Assembly (NCBI GenBank): GCA_964598565.1
Contig: CAZRCG010000010.1
Span: 26,428 to 90,427, forward strand
DNA from: CAZRCG01 sp964598565
GTDB taxonomy: Bacteria; Bdellovibrionota; UBA2394
Reading direction: 5' to 3'
DNA: 64,000 nucleotides
This document shows positions 49,345 through 58,665 of this stretch, one piece after another. The translations under genes and the position numbers were made by a program. How positions within the stretch are numbered: position 1 is the stretch's first letter; each line of letters opens with the position of its first letter. The notes beneath the pieces were generated by a model that was not told where the DNA came from, did no database searches, and worked only from the letters and a program-made list of their open reading frames with translations.

Positions 49345-51645
49345 ATGAACAGTGGGTATCATTGTAGGGGTCGTCTTCGTGGGCTCTTGAATTCGTTTCA
49401 ACCGTTTCAAAATATCTTCGCGAGTTTTTCTCTCTTCGTTTTCGTCGCCGTCATGGGAATGAATTTTCTATCAACTCCTGTGGAGGCCGCGGCGAAAAAG
49501 ATGGCTAAATCCAAATGTGCGGTGAAGGTCGCCACACTTACTCCCAAGGCCACGTCTCAAGCCGTCAACAGTTCTCAGTCGGTCGACCCGAAAGTGCTTG
49601 AACGCATAGGCAAAAAGGCAGCTCAGTATTTTCGAGAGCGACTTCGGTGGCCTGAAGCCGAAGAGTTAGCCTTGCTAGCCGTTGTTTCTGAGGAAGAGCT
49701 GGAAGACTATCGAGATATTCTGTCGAGCCCTGAGAAGGTAGCCGATCTCTATGGCAAGTCTCATATCGATACCACCCGCAGCGCCTTCATTCGCACGTAT
49801 TCGCGGCTTTTGCGGTCTCTCACGCGTACGCCCTCGTTGGAAGAAGTGATTCGTGAAATGGCGCTCGAGCGACAGGTGGAGGTTTCGTCGCTAGAAGGGG
49901 CTTTGCTGTTTGGCGAAGGCAAACTGTTTTCGAGTCTTGATCACCTCAAAGAGATGACACGCGTTAAATATCCCAAGTCATTTCGAGGAGCAATTGATAC
50001 GAGCGTCTTCAATGAAGAGCGTCTGCAACGAACCATCGCCGCTCTAGAGACGAGGCAACGATTCATAGTGACCACTGCAGTCGCAGGAAGTCCGGTGAAT
50101 AGGGATTATTTGGAATCTTTGCTTCGTTATGCAGAAATGAATGACGCCGATATTATCGTGATTCCGGCAAATTTTATGACGGACGGTTTGGACCCCGTGC
50201 TGCTAAATCATCCAAGAATTCATGTTTTGACTCATACCATTGAACTTAGCCCTTGGCTGGCTATCAGCAAAATTAAGTTGATGGCGAAACAGATCGAACC
50301 TTTAACGGGGCTTGATAGATTGGCGCGACATAATCAGACATTGATTGTAGGAAGCCCGAAGCTCCATTCTAGAACGATTCCTTCAGAAGAAAACATGTTC
50401 ACTCCCAAGCGACTTTTTACTACCGGCGGTATTACAGACCCTGACTACAATGGTGAAAAATATATTCAAGGGCGAACCGATGAGATTGCCCTCCATGACC
50501 ACCGCTTAGGCGCTCTGATCTTGGAACGAACGTTTGGTGGAAACAATATTATCAAGCTCGGCCGGGCGGGCACCTTCCATATGAGACATATTGAGTTTAT
50601 TCCAGAAAAAAAGGGCTTTATGGATTTGAACAGTTTCTATACTCCCACGGCAGTCATAACGAAGCGACTTGAAGCCCTCGTGTTGGGAGATATTCATGTG
50701 GGCGACACAGATCAAAAGCTCTTGAACTCTCTGCGTGACTTGATCAAGAAAGTTCGACCTAAACGAGTGGTCATTCACGATTTATTCAACGGTCACTCCG
50801 TATCTCATCATGATCGTACTAAATTTGTGAGCTTGGCGCAGAAAGCACAACAGGGAGAACTAAATCTTGCGCACGAGTTATCTCAGGTGGCCGCGTTTAT
50901 CAATGCTCTGTTGAGCGTCGACCCTGATCTGTCGATTGTAATCGTGCCATCGAATCACGATTTTTGGTTGCATCGCTATCTCCAAGAAGGGCGCTTTATG
51001 ACCGATCCCAACAATGCGAAGCTGGCGATCGAATTAGCAAGAGTATTCTTAAACGGCCAAGACCCATTGGAGTATGCGCTCAAATCAGGATATCAACCTT
51101 ATACCAATCGGGATGCACGAACGCAGCATACCAATCGAGACGGCTTAATTGGTTCTGGCGGAATTGATGAGCCTCAGAGAGTAGTGTTCTTAAAGCCTGG
51201 CATTGGTTATCGCGTCGGTGAACTCGAAGATCGTAAGGTCTTGCTGGGCCACCACGGCCATGTGGGAGCCAATGGCGGAAAAGCCTCTCTCAAGACCTTG
51301 CAAAAAGGCGCAGACAGAGCGGTATTTGGTCATACGCATACCGATGGTCGTTTGAATGGTACGGTGAATATCGGAACCTTCACGAAGTTGAAATTGGCCT
51401 ACAATTCTGAAGGCATCTCAAGCTGGGTTCAATCAGCCGCTCTTGTCGGACCCTATGGTGAGATTCAATCCATTCAGTTCAAAGATGGGGAATGGTTTTC
51501 AGGCGCTGAAATGGAGAATGAGACCACAAAAACGAAGCCCTTCTTTATGCCAGATTATCCGAAGGTTATTCCCAACAAATCGACGAGTTTCGAAACTGGG
51601 CAGCTCGGTCACACGGGCCAAATTGATCAGTGGGGAGGCCATTGA
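49345..51645 (+). CDS. exported metallophosphoesterase related to phage T5 A1 protein
   Basis: A 766-residue protein with a signal peptide (core residues 27-43, cleavage after VEA48) and GAGGGAGGGG before the ATG. Residues 440-715 form a calcineurin-like metallophosphoesterase: D449/H451 in VLGDIHVGD, D479 in VIHDLFNGHSV, N537-H-D539 in VPSNHDFWLHRYL, GHHGHVGANGG (635-645) and GHTH (662-665). Residues 239-435 also match, block by block, what I remember of the region preceding this domain in coliphage T5 A1 (host-DNA degradation and second-step transfer) and its phage relatives: FIVTTAVAGSPV, NDADIIVIPANF, PKLHSRTIP, LFTTGGIT, LGALILER and FHMRHIEF. Residues 80-235 are helical and unfamiliar. 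Here, unlike in phages, the protein is exported. Its natural substrate is unknown; a nuclease is plausible. Confidence 0.8.
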   Translation: MNSGYHCRGRLRGLLNSFQPFQNIFASFSLFVFVAVMGMNFLSTPVEAAAKKMAKSKCAVKVATLTPKATSQAVNSSQSVDPKVLERIGKKAAQYFRERLRWPEAEELALLAVVSEEELEDYRDILSSPEKVADLYGKSHIDTTRSAFIRTYSRLLRSLTRTPSLEEVIREMALERQVEVSSLEGALLFGEGKLFSSLDHLKEMTRVKYPKSFRGAIDTSVFNEERLQRTIAALETRQRFIVTTAVAGSPVNRDYLESLLRYAEMNDADIIVIPANFMTDGLDPVLLNHPRIHVLTHTIELSPWLAISKIKLMAKQIEPLTGLDRLARHNQTLIVGSPKLHSRTIPSEENMFTPKRLFTTGGITDPDYNGEKYIQGRTDEIALHDHRLGALILERTFGGNNIIKLGRAGTFHMRHIEFIPEKKGFMDLNSFYTPTAVITKRLEALVLGDIHVGDTDQKLLNSLRDLIKKVRPKRVVIHDLFNGHSVSHHDRTKFVSLAQKAQQGELNLAHELSQVAAFINALLSVDPDLSIVIVPSNHDFWLHRYLQEGRFMTDPNNAKLAIELARVFLNGQDPLEYALKSGYQPYTNRDARTQHTNRDGLIGSGGIDEPQRVVFLKPGIGYRVGELEDRKVLLGHHGHVGANGGKASLKTLQKGADRAVFGHTHTDGRLNGTVNIGTFTKLKLAYNSEGISSWVQSAALVGPYGEIQSIQFKDGEWFSGAEMENETTKTKPFFMPDYPKVIPNKSTSFETGQLGHTGQIDQWGGH

Positions 51646-51700
51646 AATTGTGCTGGGCATTGCAATAGTCGTTCAAGCTCCTCAAAGCACTAGTGGTCGA

Positions 51701-52438
51701 CTAGTAACGAGGTCCGCGGGGTCGTTCTCTCAGATCGCTTAAAAGGCGTTGGCGGTATTGTTCGGCCACTTGATTTCTTTCCCTTTGCAGACAAATTTTT
51801 TGCTCTTTGTCACCCACAAATGTTTGAAGGATTCGTTTGTGAGGATTGGCAACTGGCGCAACGGCTAAATAGCATAGTGGCAGCTTGGTGGCTTGCGCCA
51901 TAGCGTTCATGGCTCGAGCAAACTGAGCGACTCGCTTATTTTGACTCTTGTCGGTGGTCACGATGAAGTGGAAGGCCAAAAGACTAAGGGCATCGATTCG
52001 ATTGCGAAGCTGAGACATTGTCTCGCTTGTAGAGTCTAGATTTTCACTAAGAATGCGTCGAGTCTTAGCCAGAATCTTAGGTTGCACGACCGAAAGGGCT
52101 AACATCAAGCCCATCTGTTCTTCCTCGGCTCTAGATTTATAGGTTACCTTTTGAAGTTGATCCTTCATATTAGACCATTCTGCTGAGGCTAAATACCCCT
52201 CGACATCATCGATGCTCGCCATTTCTGAAATAGCTTGCGAATGGCGCAAGGCGGGGGTGATGATGGCATTAAACCTTGCAGCAGTCCAAGGGCCTGGGCG
52301 AGTCACGGTTGTAGGGAGTGGCCCGTCGCTCGGACGTCCAAATCGATCGCGGGCGTTATCTTCAATGGCGAAGGCCGTTTGGACGCTGGCGACACTCACC
52401 ATTAAGGCAGAAAGAGATGCGATTGTTAAATAACCCAT
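51701..52438 (-). CDS. exported protein of unknown function
   Basis: A 245-residue protein. ATG 52438 is supported by AAGGGGG five bases upstream and a clear signal peptide (MGYLTIASLSALMVSVASVQ, cleavage after AFA). The mature protein is mostly helical and highly charged (EDNARDRFGRPSDG near the start, RERNQVAEQYRQRLLSDLRE near the end). It has two Cys residues (LPLCYLAV, KICLQRE) that could pair. I see no enzyme motif and do not recognise it. It converges with the metallophosphoesterase gene; the 55-base gap contains two ACTAGT sites flanking a short loop but no terminator. Direct repeats upstream may control it. Confidence 0.65.
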   Translation of the reverse strand: MGYLTIASLSALMVSVASVQTAFAIEDNARDRFGRPSDGPLPTTVTRPGPWTAARFNAIITPALRHSQAISEMASIDDVEGYLASAEWSNMKDQLQKVTYKSRAEEEQMGLMLALSVVQPKILAKTRRILSENLDSTSETMSQLRNRIDALSLLAFHFIVTTDKSQNKRVAQFARAMNAMAQATKLPLCYLAVAPVANPHKRILQTFVGDKEQKICLQRERNQVAEQYRQRLLSDLRERPRGPRY

Positions 52439-52454
52439 AAAAACCCCCTTAAAA

Positions 52455-52493
52455 TTAATATCAAACTTCCTAATATCAAACTTCAATAGTTTG
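52455..52493 (-). promoter_or_regulatory. direct and inverted repeats upstream of the exported protein gene
   Basis: TAATATCAAACTTC occurs twice (52455-52468 and 52470-52483). The second copy also pairs with AGTTTGA (52487-52493) as an inverted repeat TCAAACT/AGTTTGA with a five-base loop. They lie 17-55 bases before ATG 52438 and probably form an operator or promoter element. Confidence 0.45.
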
Positions 52494-52580
52494 AAAAATC
52501 CCATTAACAAAGAAGGCCCTACCCTAATCCAGGATTAAGAACTTCGCAAGGGGGCCCGATTCGAGATACTTCTAAGCCAT

Positions 52581-54503
52581 ATGAACTTGCTCCAGGTGCA
52601 GAATGCCAGCAAAAGCTTTGCCTCTAAGACTCTGTTTGAGAACGCCAGTTTTTCAGTAAACGGGGGGGAGCATATCGGGGTCATCGGCCCCAATGGCGCT
52701 GGCAAGACCTCGCTGTTTAAAGCTCTGGTGGGGGAGCTTGAGCTGGATGCCGGTGAGATCATTCGGTCGCGAGAACTGCGCATCGGTTATCTTCGTCAAC
52801 ACGATACCTGGGACGATCAGCAATCGGTCGAAGAGTTTTTAGCCGCAGATTCACGGATGCCGCTTTGGGATTTGAGAAAATTGGGCCTAGGGCTAGGTCT
52901 CAGCGATGAGCGATTTTCGGCGCCCATTCACTCTTTGAGCGGCGGTTACCGAATGCGGGTCAAGCTTTTGCATTTGTTGGCGCAAGAGCCCAATCTCATG
53001 ATGCTGGATGAGCCGACAAACTATTTAGATTTAGAAACTCTCTTAGTTTTGGAGCGATTTCTTCAAGACTTTCAAGGCGCCTTTCTTCTCATTTCTCACG
53101 ATCGTGAATTTCTCAGACGGACGACCGATCATATTCTTGAGATTGAAGCGGGAGATTTTGTTAAATTTCCAGGAACTATCGACGACTATTTTGAAGAAAA
53201 GGCTCTGCTTCGAGAACAAATTGAAAAGCAGGCGCTGGGCCAGGCCGCGCGGCGCAAACAAATCTTAGATTTTGCGGCACGCTTCGGCGCCAAAGCTACT
53301 AAAGCGCGGCAAGTTCAGAGTCGTCTGAAGCTCCTTAATAAAATGGAGAGTATCGAACTAAAGCCGCTGCCCTTGGCGGCGAAAATTCGAATTCCGCCAC
53401 CGACGCCCACTGGTCGCATTGCCTTTGAAATTCGCGATGCCGATATGGGGTATGGAGATAAGACGATTTTATCGAAGGTGGAGTGGCTGGCTGAAAAAGG
53501 CGATCGCATTGGCGTGGTAGGCTACAACGGCGTTGGTAAATCGACCTTTTTAAAGTCGATTGCCCGCGAAATACCTTTGCTTCACGGCGAAGTAAAAGAG
53601 GGCTACCAGGTGACGTCAGCTTTTTATGCTCAACATGTGTCGGAGCGTTTGAAGCCGAACGATACTATTTTTCAGGCACTTGACTCGGCGGCGTTTCCTA
53701 TGACTCGACCGCAAGAGATTTTAGATTTGGCCGGCTCCTTGCTTTTTTCGGGAGACGATGTGAAGAAAAAGATTTCGGTTCTCTCTGGGGGAGAGAAGGC
53801 CCGAGTCGCTTTGGGGCAAATTCTTTTAAAACGGGCGCCACTTCTTATTTTAGATGAGCCAACGAATCATCTCGATTTTTTTACGGTGGAAGCCCTGACC
53901 CAGGCGCTCGAAACTTATACGGGCACGCTGATATTTGTAAGTCACGATCGGGGCTTTGTGCGCCGAGTGGCCACAAAAATATTGGAAGTGCGATCGGGGC
54001 GTTTGAATTCGTATCTTGGCACTTACGATGACTATGTGTGGATGGTTCAGCAAAAACAGATGAGAGGTGATACGGAGCCTGAAGCCTCGACCGTTGAAAC
54101 CAGAAGACCTCCTAAAGACGGAGAGGCGTCGTCAGGAGTTTCGGTAGGGGATTCCGCCGCATCAACAAAGTCGCAAGCGACTATGGCAGTGTCGCCTATC
54201 AAGATAACTCGGTCGGCGTTGCCGCCTGAGATTAGAGAGCGTCTTAAACAGCTCGAGGCCGATAAGCGAAATCACGATAAACGAATTCAAGATCTCGATA
54301 AAAAGGTAAAGGTGCTGACACAGCGTATGGAGGAGCAATCCCAAAAGCTCACGACTCTATCGGGAGCCGATGCTAGTCAAATAGCGCGAGAGATGGCGGC
54401 CGCCCAAAAGAAGATTCAAGAACTTGAGAACGAGATTTTAACTGCCATGGAAGAAAAAGAGACTGCCACGGCCGAGGTGGAGCGCCTTAAGTCGACCGAT
54501 TAA
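52581..54503 (+). CDS. ABC-F family ATPase
   Basis: A 640-residue soluble protein with two ABC ATPase domains in tandem and no membrane segments, the ABC-F plan of translation factors such as EttA, Uup and YheS. Domain 1 has GPNGAGKTS, LSGGYRMRV and LMMLDEPTNYLD; domain 2 has GYNGVGKST, LSGGEKARV and LLILDEPTNHLD. Between them is the P-site-tRNA interaction linker (QARRKQILDFAARFGAKATKARQVQSR, in parts). After a Ser/Thr/Pro-rich linker the C-terminus is a coiled coil (about 560-640), as in Uup. It probably acts on stalled ribosomes. The srkA gene follows 19 bases later. No ribosome binding site is evident before the ATG. Confidence 0.92.
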   Translation: MNLLQVQNASKSFASKTLFENASFSVNGGEHIGVIGPNGAGKTSLFKALVGELELDAGEIIRSRELRIGYLRQHDTWDDQQSVEEFLAADSRMPLWDLRKLGLGLGLSDERFSAPIHSLSGGYRMRVKLLHLLAQEPNLMMLDEPTNYLDLETLLVLERFLQDFQGAFLLISHDREFLRRTTDHILEIEAGDFVKFPGTIDDYFEEKALLREQIEKQALGQAARRKQILDFAARFGAKATKARQVQSRLKLLNKMESIELKPLPLAAKIRIPPPTPTGRIAFEIRDADMGYGDKTILSKVEWLAEKGDRIGVVGYNGVGKSTFLKSIAREIPLLHGEVKEGYQVTSAFYAQHVSERLKPNDTIFQALDSAAFPMTRPQEILDLAGSLLFSGDDVKKKISVLSGGEKARVALGQILLKRAPLLILDEPTNHLDFFTVEALTQALETYTGTLIFVSHDRGFVRRVATKILEVRSGRLNSYLGTYDDYVWMVQQKQMRGDTEPEASTVETRRPPKDGEASSGVSVGDSAASTKSQATMAVSPIKITRSALPPEIRERLKQLEADKRNHDKRIQDLDKKVKVLTQRMEEQSQKLTTLSGADASQIAREMAAAQKKIQELENEILTAMEEKETATAEVERLKSTD

Positions 54504-54522
54504 ATAGGCCAAAGGAGTGTCG

Positions 54523-55554
54523 ATGTCGACATCGTCGTTTTATGAATTAACAACCGACCATGTGCTTGAAGCTGTTGAGCGTTCGCTCTATCGGCGAGAC
54601 GCAGGGTGTCGAGCCACTGGATCGGTGATGGCGCTCAATAGTCTGGAAAATCGAGTCTATCAGATGGATTTTGAAGATGGTCTGAAAGTGGTCACTAAAT
54701 TCTATCGGCCCAATCGCTGGTCGCTAGAACAGATTCGAGAAGAACATCTTTATTTAACTAAGTTGGCTCAGGCCGAAGTGCCTGTGGTATGCCCGATGGT
54801 TCTTCCGCAGGGTATTTCTGTGCCAGACAATTGGCTAGAGGCTGGGTTGCGGGAGCCCACAATTGCCCAGTCTCAAGAGGGTATTTTGTTTGCGGTCTTT
54901 CCGATGGTGAAGGGCCGACTACTTGATGAATTGGGCGAGTCTCATCTGCAAACTTTGGGTCGCTATGTGGCTCGAATTCATCGCGTCGGCGAAACCATGG
55001 GTCCTTCGCTTCGACACCGCATTGATCCTGAAACCTTTGGCTATCAGCCGCTCGATTATTTGTTGGACTCCGATTTTTTTGAGACCGACGCCTTGGCCCA
55101 GCAGTACGAGTCGACCGTAGAAGATTTATTGGCGCTGATTGAGCCCATGTTTGAAGGGCAAAAGATGATTAGGGTGCATGGGGATTGTCATTTGGGTAAT
55201 ACACTCTGGCAAGGCGAGGCACCTTTCTTTTTAGATTTTGACGATTGCTGTCTAGCGCCGGCGGTTCAAGATATTTGGATGATTGTTCGAGGTCGTGACG
55301 AACGAGCTAAAAAAGATCGAGACGCTTTGGTACGAAGTTATGAGCAGATGAATGAGTTTGACGATGAAGAACTTCGCCTTATTGAGCCATTGCGAGCTCT
55401 TCGTATTATTCATTATAGCGCTTGGATTGCACAGCGCTGGGAAGATCCCTCGTTCGAAAAAGCGTTTCCCGATTTTGGTACAGCACGTTACTGGCAAGAT
55501 GAAATGTCAGAGCTGTCGCATATTTTTTCAAGCCTAAGTCGAGGGGATACTTAA
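54523..55554 (+). CDS. srkA: stress response kinase A-like Ser/Thr kinase
   Basis: A 343-residue aminoglycoside-phosphotransferase-fold kinase matching SrkA/YihE. Diagnostic stretches are TKFYRPNRWSLEQIREEHLYL, the catalytic MIRVHGDCHLGNTLW and the metal-binding FFLDFDDCCLAPAVQDIWM. SrkA phosphorylates protein Ser/Thr and protects cells under envelope and oxidative stress in E. coli. The ATG at 54523 is used because AAGGAG lies five bases upstream; a GTG at 54517 overlaps that site and is less likely. It is probably cotranscribed with the ABC-F gene before it. It converges with the squalene-hopene cyclase gene. Confidence 0.92.
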   Translation: MSTSSFYELTTDHVLEAVERSLYRRDAGCRATGSVMALNSLENRVYQMDFEDGLKVVTKFYRPNRWSLEQIREEHLYLTKLAQAEVPVVCPMVLPQGISVPDNWLEAGLREPTIAQSQEGILFAVFPMVKGRLLDELGESHLQTLGRYVARIHRVGETMGPSLRHRIDPETFGYQPLDYLLDSDFFETDALAQQYESTVEDLLALIEPMFEGQKMIRVHGDCHLGNTLWQGEAPFFLDFDDCCLAPAVQDIWMIVRGRDERAKKDRDALVRSYEQMNEFDDEELRLIEPLRALRIIHYSAWIAQRWEDPSFEKAFPDFGTARYWQDEMSELSHIFSSLSRGDT

Positions 55555-55573
55555 GGCCCATCCGGATGGGCTA

Positions 55574-57616
55574 TTAGAGTCGGTCCCTACGAGATTTAGA
55601 ATCGGTCTCTAGAATTCGCTTGAGTCTTCCAGTCGCAATGAGAGGAAAATAATGGCGATACCCTTCGTAGCGCAAATAAAAATGCTGAGGAAAGCCTGTG
55701 CCGGTAAATTCAGGTTCGCTAAGGCCGTTGTCGGTCCAGCGGCTTTCAAGATAGTTAACCCCTCGCATCATCGCGCTGAGGGTGGTCTCATCTAGCGGAA
55801 ATATGGAGAGGCCGAGAAGGGCCCACGCGGTTTGGCTGGGTGTTGAGTTCCAGCGGCTGATTTGAGTGTTCGGAATATACGAATCACAGCCTTCACCCCA
55901 ACCGCCATCGTCGTTTTGACGTAGAAGAAGAAATTTGAGAGCCCGTTGCAAATAGGGTGCTTGGGCTGGTTCACCTACCGAGCGTAAACCTACGAGCGCC
56001 GCCGATGTTCCGTAGATTAGGTTCACGCCCCAACGCCCAAACCACGAGCCATCCGGTCTCTGCACGCGCTTCAGATAGCGAACGGCCCGTCTCACAGGGA
56101 GCGAATGTGATAAACCGAGCTCGGCAAAACATTCAAGTACATGGCCTGTCACATCAGGATTCGATGGATCAATCAGCGATTTCATATCGGCAAAGGGAAT
56201 GCGATTCAGAATCGTCTGGTTGTTGTCGCGATCGAAAGTACCAAAGCCCCCATCGGAGCCTTGCATCCCCATCATCCACGCTAAAGCGGGTTGTAATTCT
56301 TTGGTGGTCATTCCTAGACGGTGCAGCACCATCGTGACCACGCAGGTATCATCAATATCGGGATACTGTGAGTTAAAATATTGAAAACTCCAGGCCGCTG
56401 TTGGCGTATTCTTTTTTATCTTCGCTTTGGTAAACCAATCGCCTTTGAGAGTGCTGCGACTCTCCCAAAGAAAAGTCTTGATGGTTTGTAGACGCGTATC
56501 ATTGGGCGATACGCCAGATTCGAGCATGCCAAGAGCTCCAAGCGCTGAGTCCCAGATGGGCGACACACAACTTTGCAGAATGGCAATGTCGGAATTTTCC
56601 GCAGACTCCAATACCTCAATACTGTCGCTGATTCCGCGCGTAAACCGATTCAAAGCGGCTAAGCCCTTTTGAATCGGTGTGGCCGTCAGAGGCATTCCTA
56701 GAGCATGTAGAGCCATGATTGAATTGAGCATCGGGGGTTGAATGCCACCCCAATCGCCGCTCTCTTCTTGGTGACTCAAAATCCATTGTTTAGCTCTCTC
56801 TACACAAAACGCGCGTAGAGGCTTGAGGGGAATCTTTGATTCGTAGACGGCCACGCCCAAACTGAGCGCTTTAAATACCTGTTCCCAGTTGATGAAGGGC
56901 CAATCCCATTTGCTGGTTTTAATAATCCAGCTGTGATCCGCTTCTTGAGCTTCTAAATAGTCGGTGGCAACTTTGTCGGAGGGCGACAGAAATAGCTCAT
57001 CCACGTCAAAGTCGAGAGACTTTATTTTTTGTAGATGAAATAAAATCGTTAGAGGAACAATGGTCACGCGCGACCAGTACGAAAATTCCAAAATATGAAA
57101 GGGCAGTCCGCGAGGGGCCAACATGATCTCAGGAGGAATCATGGGAATGCCTTCGAAAGGATATAGGCCAAAATGCGCCAACCATATTTTGGTAAATACA
57201 CGAGCCTGTCGAATGCCACCTTGCGATAAAATATAGTCTTTGGCTTTCACGAGTGCAGAGTGGTTGGCAGGGTAACCCGCCAGCCTCAGGGCAAAGTAGG
57301 CTTCGATAGACGTGCTTAAATTGCCCGGGCCATTGTAGTGCAAATTCCATGAGCCATCATTCGACTGGCGGCTCAAGATGCCCTTTGCAAGGCGCTGCAT
57401 AAGAACGCCGTCGTCAAGATCGAGCCAACGCAAAAACATTATATACTCGGCATTCATTGTAATATTGTCGTCGAGTGGAAAATGCCAGTGGCCCTGTTTA
57501 TTGAGCTTCGTCCACAGTAGATCTTGAAGATTGTTAGAGAGTGTCTCTAACGGATCACGAAAATGCGTGACAGAAAGAGGCTTTCGTAGACTGTTATCGA
57601 GACGAGAGCTCATCAT
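55574..57616 (-). CDS. shc: squalene-hopene cyclase family protein
   Basis: A 680-residue class II terpene cyclase that would make hopanoids from squalene or a related isoprenoid at the membrane. From ATG 57616 the acid motif DIDD lies at 420-423 (YPDIDDTCVV). Several QW repeats are visible (RQSNDGSWNL, GMQGSDGGFGTFD, RVQRPDGSWFGRW, RQNDDGGWGE). NSTPSQTAWALLGL near the end is also typical. The protein is some 45 residues longer than classical bacterial enzymes. Starts at 57613, 57661 or the TTG at 57697 are possible; none has a good ribosome site. No other hopanoid (hpn) genes are adjacent, so the product is inferred. Confidence 0.9.
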   Translation of the reverse strand: MMSSRLDNSLRKPLSVTHFRDPLETLSNNLQDLLWTKLNKQGHWHFPLDDNITMNAEYIMFLRWLDLDDGVLMQRLAKGILSRQSNDGSWNLHYNGPGNLSTSIEAYFALRLAGYPANHSALVKAKDYILSQGGIRQARVFTKIWLAHFGLYPFEGIPMIPPEIMLAPRGLPFHILEFSYWSRVTIVPLTILFHLQKIKSLDFDVDELFLSPSDKVATDYLEAQEADHSWIIKTSKWDWPFINWEQVFKALSLGVAVYESKIPLKPLRAFCVERAKQWILSHQEESGDWGGIQPPMLNSIMALHALGMPLTATPIQKGLAALNRFTRGISDSIEVLESAENSDIAILQSCVSPIWDSALGALGMLESGVSPNDTRLQTIKTFLWESRSTLKGDWFTKAKIKKNTPTAAWSFQYFNSQYPDIDDTCVVTMVLHRLGMTTKELQPALAWMMGMQGSDGGFGTFDRDNNQTILNRIPFADMKSLIDPSNPDVTGHVLECFAELGLSHSLPVRRAVRYLKRVQRPDGSWFGRWGVNLIYGTSAALVGLRSVGEPAQAPYLQRALKFLLLRQNDDGGWGEGCDSYIPNTQISRWNSTPSQTAWALLGLSIFPLDETTLSAMMRGVNYLESRWTDNGLSEPEFTGTGFPQHFYLRYEGYRHYFPLIATGRLKRILETDSKSRRDRL

Positions 57617-57736
57617 GGATATCAGCTTGCTACTGTATTTTGAGGTGCTTAGGAAGTCCATTAAGAAGAGTTTCACGACGTGTCGTAAGGGCTCCAATCA
57701 GGGGGGCCTTGCTTCAATTGCCGTCGATAAATGATT

Positions 57737-57764
57737 TTGGTATGAGCCCAGGCTGGGTTAGCTT
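57737..57764 (+). promoter_or_regulatory. possible promoter of dapF
   Basis: TTGGTA (57737-57742), a 16-base spacer and TAGCTT (57759-57764) end six bases before GTG 57771. The -10 match is poor, but the geometry equals that of other Shine-Dalgarno-less genes in the window. Confidence 0.25.
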
Positions 57765-57770
57765 ATTGTT

Positions 57771-58625
57771 GTGACCGAAAAATCAATTCCTTATGTAAAA
57801 ATGCATGGTTGCCACAACGACTACTTATTTGTGGACAATCGCGAGGGGCGATGGAGCGCGATCGACTGGCCAAGTCTATCGCGACGTTATTCGAACCGAA
57901 GCAGCGGCATAGGCTCTGATGGTATTATTGTGGTGGATGCTCCAAAGAATGAGAAGGCGAGCGCCTTCATGAGGGTCTTCAATGCCGATGGGTCGGAGGC
58001 CAAGATGTGTGGCAACGGTATTCGCTGCGTTGCCAAACTGCTTCATGAATGGAATGGGCCACGCGATGAGTGGATCATTGAAACGCCCTCGGGTTTAAGG
58101 ACTTGCTCGATAAAAGATTCGACGAATGCCGAGCGCTTCATTGTCGAAGTGAATATGGGGCGAGCCTCATTTTTACCATCATCCATTCCGGTATTGTTCG
58201 ACGATATGATGGTGCTCAACGAAGAATTTGACGTGCTTGACCGAACCTTTCACATTTCGTGCGTTTCGGTGGGTAATCCGCACTGTGTTATTCGGGTGGA
58301 TAACTTAGAGGCCTTTCCGGTTGAGAAATACGGACCCCTTATCGAAAAGCATGAGGTTTTTCCCGAAGGTGTGAACGTTGAGTTTATCGAGATAAAAGGA
58401 GGCGAGGTCTACCAGCGCACATGGGAGCGCGGCAGCGGCGAAACCCAAGCCTGTGGGTCGGGGGCGACCGCCGTGGGCATCGTCTTGATGCTTGCCAAAG
58501 AATTTCGTAGTGAAGTGAAAGTTCATTTAAAAGGGGGCGATTTGGTCATCAATTGGGATGGTCTGCGTGAAGCGTGGATGACCGGCGAGGCTGTGACGGA
58601 ATCTCGCGGAACAATGATGGTATGA
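57771..58625 (+). CDS. dapF: diaminopimelate epimerase
   Basis: A 284-residue enzyme converting LL- to meso-diaminopimelate for lysine and peptidoglycan synthesis. The two catalytic cysteines are C80 in AKMCGNGIRCVAKL and C228 in ETQACGSGATAVG. The substrate-binding MHGCHNDYLFVD at the start (usual form MxGxGNDFxxxD) and SVGNPHCVI are present. The start is GTG 57771 with no ribosome binding site; homology begins within a few residues of it. It is divergent from the cyclase gene. A small conserved coiled-coil protein gene follows 40 bases downstream on the same strand. Confidence 0.95.
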   Translation: MTEKSIPYVKMHGCHNDYLFVDNREGRWSAIDWPSLSRRYSNRSSGIGSDGIIVVDAPKNEKASAFMRVFNADGSEAKMCGNGIRCVAKLLHEWNGPRDEWIIETPSGLRTCSIKDSTNAERFIVEVNMGRASFLPSSIPVLFDDMMVLNEEFDVLDRTFHISCVSVGNPHCVIRVDNLEAFPVEKYGPLIEKHEVFPEGVNVEFIEIKGGEVYQRTWERGSGETQACGSGATAVGIVLMLAKEFRSEVKVHLKGGDLVINWDGLREAWMTGEAVTESRGTMMV

Positions 58626-58665
58626 GATCTGGCCTGGCGAAATCTTTCGCGGTAATTTATGGGCT

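Noticed and set aside
51688..51706. Paired ACTAGT hexamers flanking GTCGA, looking like a cloning scar
   Set aside because: Continuous with natural coding sequence on the minus strand; two hexamers alone are compatible with chance.
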